64,000 bases of DNA. Origin: Alteriqipengyuania_B sp035481675 (lineage in GTDB: Bacteria > Pseudomonadota > Alphaproteobacteria > Sphingomonadales > Sphingomonadaceae). The notes under the pieces were generated by a model. It saw nothing but the letters and a program-made list of their open reading frames with translations. It did not search any database and was not told the origin of the DNA. Of the stretch, positions 40,157 through 48,484 are shown in pieces (position 1 is the first letter of the stretch; each line of letters begins with the position of its first letter). The DNA lies in NCBI RefSeq assembly GCF_035481675.1, contig NZ_JAYJJW010000001.1:1945311-2009310 (forward strand). The letters are read 5' to 3'. A program made the position numbers and the translations under genes.

Positions 40157-41452
40157 TCAGGCGCTCTTGCGTTGCCGCTCGCGCGCGATCTCGCGGTGGC
40201 CGATGTCGCTGCGGTAGAAGCCGGTCGCAAAATCGATCCTGGCCACGGCCGCATAGGCGGCATCGCGCGCGGCCTCCACCGTCGGTCCGCTGGCGGTGAC
40301 GTTGAGCACGCGCCCGCCCGCGGCGACCAGCGTGCCATCCTCAATCCGCGTGCCGGCATGGAAGACCTTGGCGCCCCCCGCCTCGGCATCCTTCAGGTCG
40401 ATCGCGCCGCCGCGTGCCGGGGTGCCGGGATAGCCATCTGCCGCCATCACCACCGTCATCGCGGTGTCGGGCGACAGCTGCGGCGCGGCGATTCCCGCCA
40501 GTTCGCCCTTCGCGCAGGCGAGCATCAGTTCGCCGAGATCGCTGTCCAGCCGGGTCATCAGCACCTGGCATTCGGGATCGCCGAAGCGGCAATTGTATTC
40601 GATCAGCTTGGGGCCGTCTGCGGTCAGCATCAGCCCGGCATAGAGCACACCTGAATAGGGCGTGCCTTCCGCCTTCATCGCGGCGACCGTGGGCCGGATG
40701 ATCTCCGCCATCGCCCGCTCGCGCAGCTCCGGCGTCAGGACGGGTGCGGGGCTGTAGGCGCCCATGCCGCCGGTGTTGGGGCCGGTGTCGCCGTCGCCCA
40801 CGCGCTTGTGGTCCTGTGCGCTGCCGCACGGCACCACGGTTTCGCCGTCGGTAATCGCAAACAGGCTGGCTTCCTCGCCGGTCAGGAATTCCTCGATCAC
40901 CACCTGCGACCCGGCATCGCCGAACTTGCCGCCGAACATTTCGGCCAGCGCCTCGTGCGCTTCGCCCGGGCTCTCTGCGATGACCACGCCCTTGCCCGCC
41001 GCCAGGCCGTCGGCCTTGATGACATAGGGCGGCTCGCCCAGCTTCTCGAGCGCGGTGAGGCCTTCGTCGTAGGTCGCGACTTCGAAATAGCGCGCAGTGG
41101 GGATGCCGGCCCGGTCGCACAAGCGCTTGGTAAAGGCCTTGCTGCCTTCCAGCTGCGCTGCCGCCTTGTCGGGCCCGAACACGGGGATATCGCTTGCGCG
41201 CAGGCTGTCGCCCAAGCCGTCGACCAGCGGCGCCTCCGGCCCGATCACGACGAGGCCGATGTCGTTTTCGGCGCAGAACCCGGCGACCTTGCCGTGGTTT
41301 TTGACGTCCAGCGGCACGTTGCGCCCGCATTCCGCCGTCCCCGGGTTGCCCGGGCTGACGAAAAGCGTACCGCCGCCCAGCACGCGGGATTGCGCCAGCT
41401 TCCATGCCAGCGCATGTTCGCGTCCGCCCGAACCGATGAGCAGGATATTCAT
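40157..41452 (-). CDS. purD: Phosphoribosylamine-glycine ligase (GAR synthetase)
   Basis: 431 aa ATP-grasp enzyme of purine synthesis. N-terminus MNILLIGSGGREHALAWKL, ATP-grasp segments VIKADGLAAGKGVVIAES and VVIEEFLTGEEASLFAITDG, and GGMGAYSPAPVLTPEL and FNCRFGDPECQ-type sequence (here YNCRFGDPECQVLMTRLDSDL). The start codon overlaps the divergent xseA start within CATG, which fixes the start only if both genes use these codons. Confidence 0.95.
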   Translation of the reverse strand: MNILLIGSGGREHALAWKLAQSRVLGGGTLFVSPGNPGTAECGRNVPLDVKNHGKVAGFCAENDIGLVVIGPEAPLVDGLGDSLRASDIPVFGPDKAAAQLEGSKAFTKRLCDRAGIPTARYFEVATYDEGLTALEKLGEPPYVIKADGLAAGKGVVIAESPGEAHEALAEMFGGKFGDAGSQVVIEEFLTGEEASLFAITDGETVVPCGSAQDHKRVGDGDTGPNTGGMGAYSPAPVLTPELRERAMAEIIRPTVAAMKAEGTPYSGVLYAGLMLTADGPKLIEYNCRFGDPECQVLMTRLDSDLGELMLACAKGELAGIAAPQLSPDTAMTVVMAADGYPGTPARGGAIDLKDAEAGGAKVFHAGTRIEDGTLVAAGGRVLNVTASGPTVEAARDAAYAAVARIDFATGFYRSDIGHREIARERQRKSA

Positions 41453-42935
41453 GGCCGACCCCCATAGCAGCGATGCCGATGTTCCGAATGGCGATCTGGT
41501 AGCGAAGGGCGTGCGCGGGGACAACGCCGAGCCGGTTTCCGTCAGCGAGATATCCGCGCGTTTGAAGCGCATGGTGGAAGGCGAATTCGGCTACGTCCGG
41601 CTGCGCGGGGAGCTTTCGGGCGTGAAGCGGGCGGCATCGGGCCATGTCTATTGCGCGCTGAAGGACGACAAGGCCGTGCTCGACGGGGTGATGTGGCGCG
41701 GCACCGCGCAGCGGCTCGCCTTCGCGCCGGAAGACGGGCTGGAAGTGGTCGCGACCGGCAAGCTCACCACCTATCCGGGCCGCTCCAAATACCAGATCGT
41801 GATCGAACGGATGGAGATCGCGGGGGAGGGCGCGCTGCTCGCCCTGCTGGAAAAGAACCGCCAGCGGTTCGAGGCGGAGGGGCTGTTTTCCGCATCGCGC
41901 AAGCAGCCGCTGCCGTTCCTGCCGCGTAGGATCGGCGTCGTGACGTCTCCTACAGGGGCGGTCATTCGCGACATCCTGCACCGGCTGGCCGACCGCTTCC
42001 CGACCCACGTGATGCTGTGGCCGGTCATCGTGCAGGGACAGGGCGCGGCAGAACAGGTCGCCGCCGCCATCCGCGGCTTCGACGCCATGGCGAAAGACGG
42101 CCCCCTCGCGCAGCCCGATCTGCTCATAGTGGGCCGCGGCGGCGGCTCGATCGAGGATTTGTGGGCTTTCAACGAGGAAGTCGTGGTGCGCGCCATCGCG
42201 GAATGCAGCATCCCGCTGATCAGCGCGGTCGGCCATGAAACCGACACCACGCTGGCCGATTTCGCCGCCGACCGCCGGGCCCCCACACCCACCGCCGCGG
42301 CCGAAATGGCAGTGCCCGTCCGGGCGGAACTTGCCTTGCAGATAGACGATCTCGCCCTGCGCCAGCGCCGCTTCGCCACCCGTCCGGTGACGCTGGGGCG
42401 CGAGCGACTGGAAGCGCGCTGGCAGCGCCTGCCCCGGCCCGAAGCCCTCACCCAGCAAGCCGCACAGAAGCTCGACGATCTCGGCGAGAGGCTGCGGCGC
42501 GGCCTTGCCGACCGGGCGGCGAAGGCGCGAGAGCCGCTGCTCGGCTGGGCGGGGCGGCTGCAATCGGGCCTCGTCGAGCGCGGTATCGCGGAACGCCGCC
42601 GCCAGCTGGACCGGGCGAAGCCCGCCCCGCAGCTGCTCCAGCGCAACGCGCGCACTGCGCAGGAACGCTTCGCCGGTCTTGCGCGGGTTTTCGGGACGCT
42701 CAGCCCGCTCGGCCCGCTCGACCGGGGCTTCGCGCTCGTCACCGGCCCCGACGGCGATCCGCGGACTTCGGCCGCCGCTGCCCGGCAGGAACCCTCGCTG
42801 GTGCTACGCTTCAAGGACGACACAGTGGAGGTGAAAACCGGCAGCGCGCCGCCCGCCAGCCAGCCCACCGCCAGGCCGAAATCGAAGCGCGCGCCCGCAA
42901 AGGCTCCCGGTGCGGACCAACCGAAATTGCTTTAG
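41451..42935 (+). CDS. xseA: Exodeoxyribonuclease VII large subunit
   Basis: 494 aa. The OB domain (VSVSEISARLKRMVEGEFGYVRLRGELSG) is followed by the catalytic core RIGVVTSPTGAVIRDIL, DLLIVGRGGGSIEDLWAFNEE, SAVGHETDTTLADFAADRRAPTPTAAAE, and a C-terminal helical and strand region. With XseB it degrades single-stranded DNA. The extra N-terminal 28 residues before PVSVSE are not conserved, so a downstream start is possible. A basic Pro/Lys tail ends the protein. Confidence 0.93.
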   Translation: MADPHSSDADVPNGDLVAKGVRGDNAEPVSVSEISARLKRMVEGEFGYVRLRGELSGVKRAASGHVYCALKDDKAVLDGVMWRGTAQRLAFAPEDGLEVVATGKLTTYPGRSKYQIVIERMEIAGEGALLALLEKNRQRFEAEGLFSASRKQPLPFLPRRIGVVTSPTGAVIRDILHRLADRFPTHVMLWPVIVQGQGAAEQVAAAIRGFDAMAKDGPLAQPDLLIVGRGGGSIEDLWAFNEEVVVRAIAECSIPLISAVGHETDTTLADFAADRRAPTPTAAAEMAVPVRAELALQIDDLALRQRRFATRPVTLGRERLEARWQRLPRPEALTQQAAQKLDDLGERLRRGLADRAAKAREPLLGWAGRLQSGLVERGIAERRRQLDRAKPAPQLLQRNARTAQERFAGLARVFGTLSPLGPLDRGFALVTGPDGDPRTSAAAARQEPSLVLRFKDDTVEVKTGSAPPASQPTARPKSKRAPAKAPGADQPKLL

Positions 42936-42962
42936 CGCCGCCGGACCCCTACATGGTCCGAC

Positions 42963-43169
42963 ATGTTGTTTTCCCGCCAGGATGGCCCCGCCCAACTCGT
43001 CTACAGCGCCAACGATTTCCGCATCGTGCGCCCCGGCAAATTCGTCTTCTGCGCCGTGACCGAAGCGGAAATCCCGCTTGAGGCGCTGCGGTACTGGAGC
43101 GTCGACTTGCAGGAAGCCTACGCCACGGCCGAAGCCGCCACGCAGCGCCTGATGGGCGAGGGCGAATGA
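42963..43169 (+). CDS. DUF2093 family protein
   Basis: 68 aa matching the short alphaproteobacterial DUF2093 pattern (VYSANDFRIVRPGKFVFCAVTEAEIPLEALRYWSVDLQEAYA). Function unknown. It often sits near xseA. No Shine-Dalgarno sequence is visible; a small hairpin, CGGACC (42943-42948) and GGTCCG (42956-42961), ends just before the ATG. Its stop overlaps the start of the M23 peptidase gene. Confidence 0.85.
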   Translation: MLFSRQDGPAQLVYSANDFRIVRPGKFVFCAVTEAEIPLEALRYWSVDLQEAYATAEAATQRLMGEGE

Positions 43170-44077
43170 GGCTGTTCGCGAGCGTTGCCACGGCCGTGTT
43201 GCTGTCCGCCTGCATCCCGCAAGTGGACACCGCCGACACCTCTGGCAGGGCGCCTGCACCCGCTCCGACGATCACGCCGCAAGTTACCGCCCCTCCGCCG
43301 GCGGTCGCCATACCCGTGCCTGCGGAGTTCACCGCCCTGGAGGGTGAGTTCACCCAAGGCGGCTTCGTGCGCGGCTACGCCCCTGTCGGGACGGTCGGCC
43401 TGACCATCGACGACGCGGAGGTCGCGCTCGGTGTGGACCGCTATTTCTTTGCCGGCTTCAATCGCGATGCCGAAAGCAGCTCCACGCTCGTCGCGAGACT
43501 GGAAGACGGGCGCACTGTCCGCGAGACAATATCCGTGTCCCCGCGCGAGTGGCGGCTGGAGCGGGTCAACCTCGCCCGCCCCACCGGCAGCGCCAGCGAG
43601 GCATTCATGCGCCGCCGCGCGCCGGAACTGGCCCGTATCAACGCCGCGCGTGAGGTCCGCTCGGATATCGACGGTTGGCGGCAGGACTTCATCTGGCCGG
43701 TGGAGGGTCGCATCTCCGGCATGTTCGGATCCCAGCGAATCTATCGCGGCGTTCCCGGCAGCTACCACTCCGGTATCGACATCGCGCCGGGTGCCGGGGT
43801 GCCCTTCGTCGCGCCGGCAGACGGGGTTGTGGTGCTTGCCGCGCCCGAGGAATTCTCGCTCGAAGGCAAGCTCCTCATCGTCGATCACGGCAACGGCCTC
43901 AACAGCGCTTTCCTCCACGCAAGCGAACTGGCGGTAAGGGAAGGCGAAACCGTGCGGCAGGGGCAGTATCTCGGGAGGATCGGCGCGACCGGCTCGGCCA
44001 CCGGCCCGCACTTGCACTGGAGCGTCAAGTGGGGCGCGGCGCGGCTCGATCCCATCCTCCTGACCGGCCCCATGTAA
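43166..44077 (+). CDS. M23-family metallopeptidase, lipoprotein
   Basis: 303 aa. Lipobox LLSAC (Cys16), a Pro/Thr-rich linker, a middle beta domain, and a C-terminal LytM domain with zinc ligands His201 and Asp205 (YHSGIDIAPGAGVPFVAPADG) and His282/His284 (GPHLHWSVKWG). All catalytic residues are present, so it should be an active peptidoglycan endopeptidase at the outer membrane or periplasm. Confidence 0.9.
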   Translation: MRLFASVATAVLLSACIPQVDTADTSGRAPAPAPTITPQVTAPPPAVAIPVPAEFTALEGEFTQGGFVRGYAPVGTVGLTIDDAEVALGVDRYFFAGFNRDAESSSTLVARLEDGRTVRETISVSPREWRLERVNLARPTGSASEAFMRRRAPELARINAAREVRSDIDGWRQDFIWPVEGRISGMFGSQRIYRGVPGSYHSGIDIAPGAGVPFVAPADGVVVLAAPEEFSLEGKLLIVDHGNGLNSAFLHASELAVREGETVRQGQYLGRIGATGSATGPHLHWSVKWGAARLDPILLTGPM

Positions 44078-44087
44078 AGCGCCCGCG

Positions 44088-45059
44088 ATGGCGGTTTCGC
44101 GCAGTCGCCTTGGCGCAGTGTTGCTGCTGGCGCTCGCCGCCGTGCCGGGGCAGTGCATCCGGCACGAACCGCCTCCGTCGAACGACCGCGTCGGGCTGGA
44201 GCTGACGGCAATCCCGCTCGACCCCGCCGTCGATATCGCGCGTGGCGGAGCGGACATCGCGCTGGAACAGGCGTGGGAGATCACGAGCCCCTTCACCGGC
44301 TTCGGCAGCCTGTCCGGCCTAGCCGTGCAGCGCAGCGGCCGGCTGGTGGCGGTGAGCGATCAGGGCATGCGTATCGGTTTCGCCCCGCCGCCCGCGCGGC
44401 CCGACCCGGTGTTCGAAGCCTTGTCCAATACGCAGGTCATAAAGGACCTGCGCGATCTCGAAGCGGTCGCCATCGATCCCGCGGGGCGTGAATGGGTCGC
44501 TTTCGAAGGCGCCGACAAGCTCGCTTCTCGCGCAAGTGCGCGCGAGCCGTGGCGCTATGTCGAAACCCCCGGCACCGCGGACTGGCCGGCCAACGGCGGG
44601 GTCGAGACCATGACCTTCCTGGCCGGCGGCGAACTGCTCCTCGTCGAGGAAGCGACCGACGCGGACAGGAACGCGCGCGCCTTGCTGTATCGCGACCCGG
44701 TTGCGGAGCCGTTGCGCTTCGCCTTCCACCCGCCGCTCGGCTACCGCGCGACCGATGCCGCGACGCTACCCGACGGGCGCGTGCTCATCCTCCTGCGCGG
44801 ATTGCGCATCATGCCCCCCGGCTTCCTTGCCAAGATCGTTCTGGCGGACCCTGAGGCTATCTGCGAGGGCGCGGCATGGTCGGGCGTGGAGATCGCGCGC
44901 ATCGCCGCTCCCGCGCCGGTGGACAACATGGAAGGGATCGCGGTGGCGCCGCGTCCCGACGGTGCGCTCGACGTGTGGCTGGTCAGCGACGACAACGGCG
45001 TGCAGTTGCAGCGCACGGTGTTGATGCGGCTGCGCTATCGCCCGCCGCCGCGCGGCTGA
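44088..45059 (+). CDS. Esterase-like activity of phytase family protein, exported
   Basis: 323 aa with a hydrophobic N-terminal signal (LGAVLLLALAAVPGQC, a possible lipobox) and the beta-propeller sequence of the phytase-like esterase family (FGSLSGLAVQRSGRLVAVSDQG, DLEAVAIDPAGREWVAFEGAD, ETMTFLAGGELLLVEEA, VDNMEGIAVAPRPDG, WLVSDDN). The enzymatic activity of this family is poorly defined. Confidence 0.8.
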   Translation: MAVSRSRLGAVLLLALAAVPGQCIRHEPPPSNDRVGLELTAIPLDPAVDIARGGADIALEQAWEITSPFTGFGSLSGLAVQRSGRLVAVSDQGMRIGFAPPPARPDPVFEALSNTQVIKDLRDLEAVAIDPAGREWVAFEGADKLASRASAREPWRYVETPGTADWPANGGVETMTFLAGGELLLVEEATDADRNARALLYRDPVAEPLRFAFHPPLGYRATDAATLPDGRVLILLRGLRIMPPGFLAKIVLADPEAICEGAAWSGVEIARIAAPAPVDNMEGIAVAPRPDGALDVWLVSDDNGVQLQRTVLMRLRYRPPPRG

Positions 45060-45067
45060 CGGACAGC

Positions 45068-45096
45068 AAAAAGGGCGCTGCCGTCATGGCGCGCCC
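45068..45096 (-). terminator. Intrinsic terminator of rpmB
   Basis: On the minus strand GGGCGC, a 12-nt loop, GCGCCC and TTTTT. The stem lies at 45073-45078 and 45091-45096. Confidence 0.75.
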
Positions 45097-45135
45097 TCGT
45101 TGCACTTGTGGCGCGGGCCTTGGGCCCGCAGCCGG

Positions 45136-45432
45136 TCAGGCTGCCTGTTCGGCGCCCTCGCTCTTTTTCAGCTCGCGCTTCACCTTGAGCGCGCGGGGCG
45201 ACAGCTTCGCGTCCGGCGTTTTCATCAGCCAGTTGTCGAGGCCGCCATTGTGCTCGACCGAGCGCAGCGCGTGCGTGGTGACGCGAAACTTGAAGCTGCG
45301 GTCCAGCTTTTCGCTGAGCAGCGTCACGTTCTGCAGGTTGGGCAGGAAGACACGCTTGGTGCGGTTGTTGGCGTGGCTTACGTTGTTGCCGACCTGGCGG
45401 GTCTTGCCGGTCAGTTCGCAGATGCGCGACAT
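45136..45432 (-). CDS. rpmB: 50S ribosomal protein L28
   Basis: 98 aa, typical alphaproteobacterial L28: MSRICELTGKTRQVGNNVSHANNRTKRVFLPNLQ, then FKFRVTTHALRSVEHNGGLDNWL and a charged tail. GAACGAGAACC precedes the start; a strong terminator follows the stop. Confidence 0.96.
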   Translation of the reverse strand: MSRICELTGKTRQVGNNVSHANNRTKRVFLPNLQNVTLLSEKLDRSFKFRVTTHALRSVEHNGGLDNWLMKTPDAKLSPRALKVKRELKKSEGAEQAA

Positions 45433-45554
45433 GGTTGGTTCTCGTTCAAATCTTCGGGTTTCACAGGAAAGGCGCGCGCATAGCGGCGCCCTTGCGAATC
45501 GTCAAGCGACGAGCGCCATTGCGGCGCTTGCCCGGGGGCACTAGCAGAAAGGCG

Positions 45555-46013
45555 ATGGCAGCGCACCCCTTCTCGCATTTCATGGACGAGGCGCTGGCGC
45601 TGGCGCGAGAAGCGGCGGCGGCGGGCGAGGTGCCGGTCGGCGCCGTGGTGGTTTCGGGCGGCACGATCGTCGGCCGGGGACGCAACCGCACGCTGGCCGA
45701 CCACGACCCCAGCGGACACGCGGAAATCGTCGCCTTGCGCGATGCCGCGCAAACGCTTGGCAACCACCGGCTGGGCGATTGCGACCTGTGGGTCACGCTG
45801 GAGCCCTGCGCGATGTGCGCGGGTGCCATCGCCCACGCACGGATCGCGCGGCTCTACTACGGGGCCTCGGACCCCAAGGGCGGCGCGGTGGAGCACGGTG
45901 CGCGCCTGTTCGCGCAAGCCCAGACGCTCTACGCCCCGCAAATTTATTCCGGGATGGCGGCGGACGAGGCGGCTGCCCTGCTGCGCGAATTCTTTGCCGA
46001 GCGGCGGGGCTAG
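45555..46013 (+). CDS. tadA: tRNA-specific adenosine deaminase
   Basis: 152 aa zinc deaminase: DPSGHAEIVAL (His55, Glu57) and TLEPCAMCAGAI (Cys85, Cys88). TadA converts A34 to inosine in tRNA-Arg. The C-terminal part (YYGASDPKGGAVEHGARLF) agrees with TadA rather than cytosine deaminases. AAAGG precedes the ATG at 45555. It overlaps the RNase T2 gene tail by four bases. Confidence 0.9.
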   Translation: MAAHPFSHFMDEALALAREAAAAGEVPVGAVVVSGGTIVGRGRNRTLADHDPSGHAEIVALRDAAQTLGNHRLGDCDLWVTLEPCAMCAGAIAHARIARLYYGASDPKGGAVEHGARLFAQAQTLYAPQIYSGMAADEAAALLREFFAERRG

Positions 46014-46735
46014 AGGCCGCGCCAGATCTTGAGCGGCGCGTTGTCGGCAAGTCCGTAGCGCGTGCGATCGCAGCGGACCGGCATGAAATCGCGTCCGTAG
46101 CAGAGCCGCACTTCCTGCAGCCAGCCGCGCGCATTCGCCCTGATCCCCACCATCGAAGGCTGGAAGGGCGGGTTGGCGTCGGCAAACCGTTGCCGCAGGA
46201 CCCCCGCTGTCAGCCCATCCTCGCGGGAAAGCCGGTCGAGGTCCGGCCAGCGCAGCGAATTCCACAGGATGCCCGATGCCTTGAAGTAGGTTTCCGGTCG
46301 GCGGACCATGCAGGCGCCGTGCTTCGCCCATTGCCGCGCTGCCAGCCGTGCAGACGGCGAGCGGCACATCTGCGCGCCCAGGAGCGTGGGGGAGGGCTGG
46401 CGCGCCGTCGGGCACCATTGCGGCCAGCGGCCCCCGCGACCGTCGGGCCACAGGCCGTGCAGCACCATGCCGAAGCGCCCGCTTCGGCCCGAACACTGGC
46501 GCGCGTGCGATGCCTGGCGCGCGCGCGTCCGGCAGAATTCCGGCGACCAGCTGGCGGCGAGGGTATAGCCCGTGACCGGCATGACCCGAACCGGCCCGTG
46601 GCGCTGCACGGGCGGGACGGAAACCCGCGCCGGGGCCTTGCACTGGTAGGCTTGTGCGAAGGCATTGCCGGCCGGAAACCCCGCCCCGGCCCACAGGATG
46701 GCGAGGGTGACGAGGAACCTTGCGAAAACCTTCAT
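46010..46735 (-). CDS. Ribonuclease T2 family protein, exported
   Basis: 241 aa with a signal peptide (cleavage near AFAQA). The two catalytic signatures are present: VLHGLWPDGRGGRWPQ (His93) and RQWAKHGACM (His139). RNase T2 enzymes cleave RNA without base preference; in bacteria they are periplasmic scavengers (RNase I). Several cysteines could form disulfides. The ATG overlaps the stop of the upstream membrane protein gene (ATGA). Confidence 0.88.
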   Translation of the reverse strand: MKVFARFLVTLAILWAGAGFPAGNAFAQAYQCKAPARVSVPPVQRHGPVRVMPVTGYTLAASWSPEFCRTRARQASHARQCSGRSGRFGMVLHGLWPDGRGGRWPQWCPTARQPSPTLLGAQMCRSPSARLAARQWAKHGACMVRRPETYFKASGILWNSLRWPDLDRLSREDGLTAGVLRQRFADANPPFQPSMVGIRANARGWLQEVRLCYGRDFMPVRCDRTRYGLADNAPLKIWRGL

Positions 46736-47166
46736 TCGCCGATGATGGTGCCTGCGCTGCGGCTCGCGCGGAAGTAATCCTCCGCATCCTTCCGGAACAG
46801 CATCAGCGCCGCGAGCACCCACATGGCGAAACGTGCGATTTCCAGCGTCGTCCCGAGGCCCCCCATTTTCTCTGCGAGCAGGGAGGCATTGGCGGCCGTC
46901 AGAGCCAGCATGATCATCGCAAAAATGGTGAAGACCCAGCGGGCGATCGAACTCGCCCGGCGGACGATGAAGAACCACAGGGCGGAAAACACAAGGACCA
47001 GGATGATCAAGCCGGCAGCGAGGAAAATGTTCGGATCAAGCGTGGTTTCACCCAGCCCGCTGACCTCGACCGAGACGTCGCGGTTGACGATCGCGGCGGC
47101 GATGTTGAGCAGCACGCCCAGCCAGAACATGGCATTGAACAGGCGGATCGATAGCGGTTTCTGCAT
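46732..47166 (-). CDS. Four-helix membrane protein of unknown function
   Basis: 144 aa with four hydrophobic segments (about 8-28, 48-70, 76-98, 108-125). No family recognised. It lies directly upstream of the RNase T2 gene with ATGA overlap, so the two are probably co-expressed. Confidence 0.6.
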   Translation of the reverse strand: MQKPLSIRLFNAMFWLGVLLNIAAAIVNRDVSVEVSGLGETTLDPNIFLAAGLIILVLVFSALWFFIVRRASSIARWVFTIFAMIMLALTAANASLLAEKMGGLGTTLEIARFAMWVLAALMLFRKDAEDYFRASRSAGTIIGE

Positions 47167-47223
47167 GACGTTGGCCCCTTCCCGAAACCGACGCCTAGCC
47201 GATGGCTGCGCCCGGATAAAGCG

Positions 47224-47697
47224 TCAACCGATGGCGGGCAGGGGGGCGAACATGGCCGCCGTCGCGCCGCCCGCGATGGCGACGCCGTACGGCAGGGTCA
47301 TGGCGCCTTGCGCATCGCCGCTCCCGCGGATCTTCGCCACGAGCCACCATACGACCGCGAGAAGCGCGCCGCACAATGCGACGAGCACCAGCAGCCGGAT
47401 CGCTTCGCCGAGCGCGAACCACGCGGCGATTCCGGTATAGAACTTGGCATCGCCGCCGCCCCAGAGCTTGATCGCATAGATCGCCATGCAGACGACCAGC
47501 GCCGCGAGGGCATGCAGCGCGTGGTTGCCCGTGACGGACCAGCCGGAGGCATAGGCGGTAAAGCCCAGCCCGGTAACGAGCAGCGCAAGGCTGACCCAGT
47601 TGGGAATGCGCCGCGATCGCAGGTCCGAAACCGCGCCGATCGCGATCAGGAGGGCGAAGATCGCACCTCCGACAAGGACGCCGACATTTACCAGCAC
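47224..47697 (-). CDS. cpaA: Type IV prepilin peptidase CpaA/TadV
   Basis: 157 aa A24-family aspartic protease, the short form without the methyltransferase domain. Catalytic aspartates are in SDLRSRRIPNW and LWGGGDAKFYTG. About five membrane helices. It should remove the leader of the Flp pilin and of TadE-type pseudopilins. It is the last gene of the minus-strand cpa/tad cluster. Confidence 0.92.
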   Translation of the reverse strand: MLVNVGVLVGGAIFALLIAIGAVSDLRSRRIPNWVSLALLVTGLGFTAYASGWSVTGNHALHALAALVVCMAIYAIKLWGGGDAKFYTGIAAWFALGEAIRLLVLVALCGALLAVVWWLVAKIRGSGDAQGAMTLPYGVAIAGGATAAMFAPLPAIG

Positions 47698-47703
47698 GTG
47701 CGA

Positions 47704-48480
47704 TCAGTTGCCGAACTGGATGCGCACGGGATAGCGATCGCCTGCGCCGCCCTGTGCCGCCTGCACACCCCGGCGATAGGGCTGGGTGCCCGTCACCCGG
47801 GTGACGCCCTGGGTGGTGATGAACACCTCGCGATTTGCGGCGGCAACCTGCGGCGCTCCCGAACCGACGCGGATTTCGAGCGGGCGCTGCGTCGCTGCGG
47901 CGAGGGGCCGTGCGGGCTGCTCTGCGCGCGCGGCGACCATGATGGCGTTCGGCCGGGCTTCAGCGCCCGGACGGGTGGGCGTGAACGGCTCGAATGCGGC
48001 GGCAAAGCCCATGCCGCTGATAGCTTCCGGCATTGCCGGCATTTCGGCGGGAGCGGTTTCTGTGGGTTCGTCCTGTGCCTCGGCAAATACGGGTGCTTCC
48101 ACGGTCACGCGGCGTTCGAGCCGGGCGAGGTTCCGGGCGAATTTCTCGTTCTCCGGCGCAAGCGTGATGGCTTCGCGGAAATAGCGCTCGGCCAAGTCTT
48201 CCCGCCCGATCCGCGCGTAGGAAACGGCCAGGCCATTTGCCGCATCGGCGGCATAGCCGCGGTGCACGCGCGCCTGCCGGAAAGCATCGATGGCGGCGGT
48301 GACCCGGCCATGGGCGAGGTGGGTCCGCCCTGCCTCGAGGCGCCCGGCGAAATAGTCGTCGAGCGAGGCGCCGGATGCATTCTCCGCACTTTGCGTGCCG
48401 CCCGGAGTGGTCATGGCCGAGCATGCGCCCAGCGCCAGCGGAGCGGCGACGAGGATAGCGATGGTGGCGGGCTTTTTCAT
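47704..48480 (-). CDS. TPR lipoprotein, TadD-like
   Basis: 258 aa. Lipobox ALGAC, then two TPR-like repeats (AGRTHLAHGRVTAAIDAFRQARVH, AANGLAVSYARIGREDLAERYFREAITLAPEN), a Pro/Glu-rich linker and a C-terminal strand-rich tail (VRIQFGN). In Tad systems TadD is an outer-membrane pilotin-like lipoprotein for the secretin. Identity is inferred from features and position. Confidence 0.78.
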   Translation of the reverse strand: MKKPATIAILVAAPLALGACSAMTTPGGTQSAENASGASLDDYFAGRLEAGRTHLAHGRVTAAIDAFRQARVHRGYAADAANGLAVSYARIGREDLAERYFREAITLAPENEKFARNLARLERRVTVEAPVFAEAQDEPTETAPAEMPAMPEAISGMGFAAAFEPFTPTRPGAEARPNAIMVAARAEQPARPLAAATQRPLEIRVGSGAPQVAAANREVFITTQGVTRVTGTQPYRRGVQAAQGGAGDRYPVRIQFGN

Positions 48481-48484
48481 GGGA

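Noticed and set aside
40341..42563. 740-aa minus-strand frame spanning purD and xseA
   Set aside because: It crosses two genes with strong family signatures and is Arg-rich without domains.
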